Below, one piece after another: positions 59,020 through 64,000 of a stretch of DNA of 64,000 nucleotides (position 1 is the stretch's first letter; every line of letters begins with the position of its first letter). The stretch comes from Wenyingzhuangia gilva (GTDB lineage: Bacteria; Bacteroidota; Bacteroidia; Flavobacteriales; Flavobacteriaceae). Both the position numbers and the translations under genes were made by a program. The notes beneath the pieces were generated by a model. That model was not told where the DNA came from and searched no databases. It saw only the letters and a program-made list of their open reading frames with translations. The stretch is from contig NZ_JAUMIT010000004.1 in the NCBI RefSeq assembly GCF_030519655.1, positions 186,001 through 250,000 on the forward strand, written 5' to 3'.

Positions 59020-60486
59020 TTATTGAACTCCAACTAAATCTCCAGCGATATCTTTAGATGGTAAATCAGATTTCCCCATTAAGAAAATATCTACTTGACG
59101 AGCTGCTTCACGACCTTCAGAAATTGCCCAAACAATTAATGATTGTCCTCTACGCATATCTCCGGCAGCAAATACATTTGGAATGTTTGTTTGGTAGTTT
59201 CCGTATTCAGCTTTGTAATTAGAACGAGCATCAGTCTCAATTCCTAATTGTTCAGCAATAGTTGCTTCAGGACCAGTAAATCCTAAGGCCAATAAAGCTA
59301 AGTCACATGGCCAAATTTTCTCAGAACCTTCAATTTCAATTAATTGAGGTCTTTGTCCTGGAACCATTTTCCATTCAACATTAACAGTTTTTAAAGCTGT
59401 TAATTTTCCGTTTTTATCTTTGATAAATTCTTTTGTGTTGATCAGCCAGTTTCTATCACATCCTTCTTTATGAGAAGTAGACGTTTTTAACTGTAAAGGC
59501 CAATAAGGCCATGGAGTAGATGGTGATCTGTGTCCAGGAGGCTTAGGCATAATTTCAAAGTTAGCCACAGATTTAGCTCCTTGACGGTTAGAAGTACCTA
59601 CACAGTCAGAACCTGTATCTCCACCACCAATAACGATAACATCTTTACCAGTTGCTAATACTTGATCTTTTACTTCTTTTCCTAAAACAACTTTTGTTTG
59701 TTGTGTTAAGAAATCCATTGCTTGTACCACACCATCTGCATCAATACCAGGAGTTGGTAAAGAACGTCTTTGAGTTGCACCACCACATAAAGTAATGGCA
59801 TCAAAAGCTTTTAATTCTTCTATAGAAACGTTTACTCCAACATTTGCATTTACTTTAAAAGTGATTCCCTCTGCTTCTAAAATTTTAACACGTCTGTCAA
59901 TAATTCCTTTCTCCATTTTAAAGTTAGGAATACCATAACGTAACAATCCTCCAACTTCATCATCTCTTTCAAAAACAGTTACGGTGTGACCGGCTCTGTT
60001 TAATTGTTGAGCAGCAGCCAAACCAGCAGGTCCAGAACCTACAACAGCTACAGTTTTACCAGTTCTTTTTTTAGGAGGTTGTGGTTTGATCCATCCTTCT
60101 TTAAAGGCACGTTCAACTATGTTTTTTTCTATATTTTCGATAGAAATAGGATCTTCAATAATACCTAATACACAAGCTTTTTCACATGGTGCAGGACATA
60201 AACGACCTGTAAACTCAGGGAAATTGTTTGTAGAATGTAAAATTAAAGAAGCTTTTTGCCATTCTCCTTGGTGTACCATGTGGTTAAAATCAGGAATTAA
60301 GTTTCCTAATGGACAACCACTATGACAGAAAGGAATTCCACAATCCATACAACGTGAACCTTGCTCAGTAATTTCAGCCTCACTTAATGGGACTGTAAAT
60401 TCATTATAATTATGTACACGCTCCTCTACAGCAATGTACGATTCGTCTTTTCTTTCGAATTCTTTAAATCCAGTTACTTTTCCCAT
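59020..60486 (-). CDS. gltD: Glutamate synthase small subunit
   Basis: GltD is the FAD- and NAD(P)H-binding subunit of glutamate synthase and passes electrons to GltB. The 488-residue protein has the N-terminal cysteine clusters CMDCGIPFCHSGCPLGNLIP and CPAPCEKACVLGI for [4Fe-4S] centres, followed by the FAD-binding GSGPAGLAAAQQL (about residue 150), an internal NAD-binding GGGDTGSDCVGTS and the C-terminal FAD-binding FAAGDMRRGQSLIVWAISEG. It follows gltB by one base on the same strand. Length and domain order are normal. Confidence 0.95.
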   Translation of the reverse strand: MGKVTGFKEFERKDESYIAVEERVHNYNEFTVPLSEAEITEQGSRCMDCGIPFCHSGCPLGNLIPDFNHMVHQGEWQKASLILHSTNNFPEFTGRLCPAPCEKACVLGIIEDPISIENIEKNIVERAFKEGWIKPQPPKKRTGKTVAVVGSGPAGLAAAQQLNRAGHTVTVFERDDEVGGLLRYGIPNFKMEKGIIDRRVKILEAEGITFKVNANVGVNVSIEELKAFDAITLCGGATQRRSLPTPGIDADGVVQAMDFLTQQTKVVLGKEVKDQVLATGKDVIVIGGGDTGSDCVGTSNRQGAKSVANFEIMPKPPGHRSPSTPWPYWPLQLKTSTSHKEGCDRNWLINTKEFIKDKNGKLTALKTVNVEWKMVPGQRPQLIEIEGSEKIWPCDLALLALGFTGPEATIAEQLGIETDARSNYKAEYGNYQTNIPNVFAAGDMRRGQSLIVWAISEGREAARQVDIFLMGKSDLPSKDIAGDLVGVQ

Positions 60487-60487
60487 A

Positions 60488-63400
60488 TTATGATACTGTT
60501 AATTCTTCAAACATTGGTTCTTCATTTGCAATACGTTCTAAAGCTACCTTATATTCTTTAGGCATTACTTTTACAAACTTAGAGATATAGTTTTCCCAAT
60601 CAGCTAAAATTTCTTTACCTCTATTACTTTCAGTGTAAGCAACGTGTTTTTCAATTAATCCTTTTAATTCAGCTGCATCTTCAGTAGTAATAGGATCAAA
60701 GTCAATTGTTTCTTCGTTGCACAATCCGTTGGTAAATTTACCTTTTTCATCTAAAACAAAAGCATAACCACCACTCATACCAGCAGCAAAGTTACGTCCA
60801 GTTTTACCTAAGACAACTATTCTACCACCAGTCATGTATTCACATCCATGGTCACCTACACCTTCTACAACAGCAGTTACACCAGAGTTACGAACAGCAA
60901 AACGTTCACCAGCAATACCGTTAATAAATGCTTGCCCTTGAACTGCTCCAAACAAACAAACGTTACCAACAATAATATTGTCTTCAGCTACAAAATCAGC
61001 CTTAGCAGGTTTTTTTACAATAATCTTACCTCCAGATAAACCTTTTCCTAAGTAGTCATTTGTGTTACCTTCAACAGTATAAGTAATACCATGTGCTCCA
61101 AAAACTCCTAAACTTTGTCCAGCAGAACCAGTAAAGTGTAAATTTAAAGTATCTTCAGGTAAACCTAAATGACCATAAATTTTAGAAATTTCATTAGACA
61201 CTATAGCACCAACCGAACGATCTGTGTTATGGATAGGATAAGTTAAGTTAGTAACTTCTTTTCTAAAGATTGCAGCATGTGCATCTTTTAAAATAGTAAA
61301 GTCAATAACATTCTCTAGATTATGATCTTGTTTTTCTGAATTTTTAACAGGTAAATTACTATAACCTGCTGGTTGATGTAAGATTGCAGATAAATCTAAT
61401 CCTTTAGCCTTATAATGCTCAATTGCATTATTGGAATTAATTTTTTGAGTTTGACCAATCATTTCATCCATGGTACGGAATCCTAACTGAGCCATGATTT
61501 CTCTTAATTCATTTGCTACATAGAAGAAGAAGTTAATTACGTGTTCAGGAGTTCCCTTAAAGTTTTTACGTAATTCTTTATCTTGGGTAGCAATACCTAC
61601 AGGACAAGTATTTAAGTGACACTTACGCATCATAATACAACCCGAAGCTACTAACGGTGCAGTTGCAAATCCAAATTCTTCTGCTCCTAATAAAGCAGCA
61701 ATTGCAACATCACGTCCAGTTTTTAATTGACCATCACATTCAACAACAATACGAGAACGTAAGTTATTTAATACCAATGTTTGTTGTGCTTCTGCCAAAC
61801 CAAGTTCCCAAGGCAAACCAGCGTGCTTTAGTGAAGTTAAAGGAGAAGCTCCTGTACCACCATCATATCCTGAAATTAATACAACATCTGCTTTTGCTTT
61901 TGCAACTCCGGCAGCAATGGTTCCAACCCCAACTTCTGATACTAATTTTACGTTAATTCTAGCCTCACGGTTAGCATTCTTTAAGTCGTAAATTAATTGA
62001 GCTAAATCCTCAATTGAATAAATATCGTGATGTGGAGGGGGAGAAATCAATCCTACGAAAGGAGTTGAGTTACGAGCAGAAGCAATCCAAGGTAATACTT
62101 TTGTACCTGGTAATTGTCCACCTTCTCCTGGCTTAGCACCCTGAGCCATCTTAATTTGTATTTCTTTTGCAGAGCTTAAATAGTGAGATGTTACCCCAAA
62201 ACGTCCTGAAGCTACCTGCTTAATAGCAGAGTTTTTATTATCTCCATTCGCATCTGGTTGGAAACGTCTTCTGTCTTCACCACCTTCACCAGAGTTAGAT
62301 TTTGCACCTAAACGGTTCATGGCGATGGCTAAGTTTTCATGCGCTTCACGAGAAATAGATCCGTAAGACATTGCACCCGTTTTAAAACGTTTTACAATTT
62401 CTGTCCAAGGTTCAACCTCTTCTAAAGGAATTGGATCGTAGTTGGTAAACTCGAACAATCCACGAATAGTTAATAAGTTTTTAGCCTGTTCGTTGATTGC
62501 ATTTTTATATACATCGTAAGAAGCTTGATCATTTAAACGTACTGCTTGTTGTAATTTAGCAACAGTAGTAGGATTAAAAATGTGTCTTTCTCCGTTACGT
62601 CTCCATCTATAATCACCACCAATGTTTAATCCTAAACGTTTGTCGATGTAAGTATCTGGATATGCATATTTATATCTTTCGTTGATTTCTTTTTCAATTT
62701 CGTATAAACCAATACCTTCAATTCTTGAAGCAGTGTAAGGGAAGTATTTGTTAACGAACTCTGAATTAAATCCAACAATTTCAAAAATTTGAGAACCTCT
62801 ATAAGAATGTAATGTAGAGATTCCAATTTTGTTCATAATCTTTAAAATACCTTTACCAATTGCTTTGTTAAAGTTATCTACAGCTTTTTGCTCATCTAAC
62901 TCAATAAATCCTTCTTGAACTTGTAAACGGATAATTTCATTTACCATATAAGGGTTAATTGCAGAGGCACCATATCCAAATAATGTAGCAAAATGGTGTG
63001 GTTCACGAGGTTCTGCTGATTCGATAACGATATCAAAATAAGAACGCTTACGTAAACGGTTCATTTGATGATGAACATATGAACATGCTAATAAAGCAGG
63101 AATAGGAGCTTTTTCTTTGCATGCACCTCTATCAGATAAAATAATGATGTTCACACCATTGTCAACTGCTTTGGTGATTTTAGTGATGATTTCTTCTAAA
63201 CCATCTTCTAAACCATTCATCCCCTTAACCTTAGTATATAACATTTCAATAGTTTCAGCTTTGAAACCATCGATGTTAATATTTCTAATTTTTTCTAAAT
63301 CATTGTTAGAGATGACAGGGTTTTGAATTCTTAATTTGTGACATTGCTCTGGAGTAATATCAAAAATGTTTTTGTCATTTCCTAAAGCCAAACTAATGTC

Positions 63401-64000
63401 TGTTACTACTTCTTCACGGATACCATCTAAAGGTGGGTTGGTAACCTGGGCAAATAACTGTTTAAAATAGTTAGGTAATAATTGAGGTCTATCTGATAAA
63501 ACAGCAATAGGAGTATCAATACCCATAGAACCTAATGCTTCTTTACCATCTTGTGCCATTGGTACAATTACTTCTTGAATATCTTCAATAGTATAATTGT
63601 ATAAACGTTGACGAGTTTTTAAGTCTAATGTTTCTAAAGGACAAGCTTTGTTATCATTAGGAACGTCTTTTAATCTTAAACTATTTTTGTTTAACCATTC
63701 TTTGTAAGGTCTTTCAGAACATATTTTGTTTTTGATTTCCTCATCATCAATGATTCTACCTTCGTTCATATCAACCAAAAACATTTTCCCAGGCTCTAAA
63801 CGACCATGGCTTACTACATCTTCGGGAGCAATATCAACCACACCAACTTCTGATGACATGATTAATTTACCACTTTTAGTTACAGTATAACGAGAAGGTC
63901 TTAAACCGTTACGGTCTAATAAAGCTCCAACATAATCTCCATCAGTAAAAGGAACTGAGGCAGGACCATCCCAAGGCTCCATAATACAAGAATTGTATTC
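60488..64000 (-). CDS. gltB: Glutamate synthase large subunit, partial (5' end beyond window)
   Basis: GltB makes two glutamates from glutamine and 2-oxoglutarate. The frame is open to the right edge (64000), reading [19 protein letters not shown] at its start, so the glutaminase active site lies outside the window. Present are the central and FMN-binding synthase domains ([64 protein letters not shown]), the [3Fe-4S] cysteine cluster [19 protein letters not shown] and the C-terminal beta-helix GXGXG domain ([20 protein letters not shown]). At least 1170 residues are in the window. It is followed by gltD after one base. Confidence 0.95.
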   Translation of the reverse strand, partial: EYNSCIMEPWDGPASVPFTDGDYVGALLDRNGLRPSRYTVTKSGKLIMSSEVGVVDIAPEDVVSHGRLEPGKMFLVDMNEGRIIDDEEIKNKICSERPYKEWLNKNSLRLKDVPNDNKACPLETLDLKTRQRLYNYTIEDIQEVIVPMAQDGKEALGSMGIDTPIAVLSDRPQLLPNYFKQLFAQVTNPPLDGIREEVVTDISLALGNDKNIFDITPEQCHKLRIQNPVISNNDLEKIRNINIDGFKAETIEMLYTKVKGMNGLEDGLEEIITKITKAVDNGVNIIILSDRGACKEKAPIPALLACSYVHHQMNRLRKRSYFDIVIESAEPREPHHFATLFGYGASAINPYMVNEIIRLQVQEGFIELDEQKAVDNFNKAIGKGILKIMNKIGISTLHSYRGSQIFEIVGFNSEFVNKYFPYTASRIEGIGLYEIEKEINERYKYAYPDTYIDKRLGLNIGGDYRWRRNGERHIFNPTTVAKLQQAVRLNDQASYDVYKNAINEQAKNLLTIRGLFEFTNYDPIPLEEVEPWTEIVKRFKTGAMSYGSISREAHENLAIAMNRLGAKSNSGEGGEDRRRFQPDANGDNKNSAIKQVASGRFGVTSHYLSSAKEIQIKMAQGAKPGEGGQLPGTKVLPWIASARNSTPFVGLISPPPHHDIYSIEDLAQLIYDLKNANREARINVKLVSEVGVGTIAAGVAKAKADVVLISGYDGGTGASPLTSLKHAGLPWELGLAEAQQTLVLNNLRSRIVVECDGQLKTGRDVAIAALLGAEEFGFATAPLVASGCIMMRKCHLNTCPVGIATQDKELRKNFKGTPEHVINFFFYVANELREIMAQLGFRTMDEMIGQTQKINSNNAIEHYKAKGLDLSAILHQPAGYSNLPVKNSEKQDHNLENVIDFTILKDAHAAIFRKEVTNLTYPIHNTDRSVGAIVSNEISKIYGHLGLPEDTLNLHFTGSAGQSLGVFGAHGITYTVEGNTNDYLGKGLSGGKIIVKKPAKADFVAEDNIIVGNVCLFGAVQGQAFINGIAGERFAVRNSGVTAVVEGVGDHGCEYMTGGRIVVLGKTGRNFAAGMSGGYAFVLDEKGKFTNGLCNEETIDFDPITTEDAAELKGLIEKHVAYTESNRGKEILADWENYISKFVKVMPKEYKVALERIANEEPMFEELTVS

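Noticed and set aside
61657-61956. Glutamine- and leucine-rich plus-strand frame inside gltB
   Set aside because: It is antisense to the conserved synthase domain and has low-complexity composition, so it is a shadow frame.

Overview
The window is AT-rich bacterial chromosome from a member of the Bacteroidota, most likely a marine-type Flavobacteriaceae. Three things point there: promoter boxes of the form TAnnTTTG, genes typical of the phylum (a TonB-dependent receptor with a carboxypeptidase-regulatory N-domain, a PorV/PorQ-like protein, DUF4105, a 6S-Flavo-like RNA between zapA and rny), and protein sequences that read as flavobacterial throughout. No rRNA, tRNA, CRISPR array, prophage or insertion sequence was recognised.

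Layout. 1-7.7 kb: housekeeping genes (trmD fragment, prmC, a small lipoprotein, ribD, a DMT transporter, an IMPACT/YigZ protein, an acyl-CoA thioesterase, dnaA, a low-molecular-weight phosphatase, an RsmI-like methylase). 7.8-9.8 kb: aguB and aguA, the agmatine-to-putrescine route. 10-17.2 kb: a small secreted protein, a NYN/LOTUS protein, an AsmA-like protein, a TonB-dependent receptor and an M23 peptidase. 17.4-20.8 kb: a coiled-coil ZapB-like gene, zapA, a probable 6S RNA, rny and xerD.

20.9-49.1 kb is the centrepiece: a run of about 28 kb of same-strand, nearly gapless genes opening with aroQ and building a surface polysaccharide. It encodes a Wzm/Wzt ABC exporter, fourteen glycosyltransferases or likely glycosyltransferases, a NeuB-NeuC-NeuA set for CMP-nonulosonic acid, an AsnB-type amidotransferase, a left-handed beta-helix acyltransferase, WecB, a Wzy/WaaL-like membrane protein, a CapK-like adenylate-forming enzyme and a polyprenyl-phosphate sugar-phosphate transferase that would start the chain. 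The array appears to be read from the aroQ promoter, with a second promoter before the last gene. An ABC exporter together with a Wzy/WaaL-like protein and a chain-initiating transferase suggests O-antigen-type chain export followed by ligation in the periplasm.

49-54.8 kb continues the envelope theme on the other strand: a DUF4105 membrane protein, a PorV/PorQ-like outer-membrane protein, pssA, and a kdsD-tatC-lptB operon for Kdo supply, Tat export and LPS transport. 54.8-64 kb: recQ, an orphan molybdate-type binding lipoprotein, an alpha/beta hydrolase, and gltD with a gltB cut by the window end.

The most unusual DNA-level signal is a set of 7-bp-period tandem repeats that overlap the stop codon of prmC, xerD and lptB, with a degenerate fourth case just after the methylase gene at 7.7 kb. 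Because 7 is not a multiple of 3, each array places stop codons in all three frames straight after the gene.
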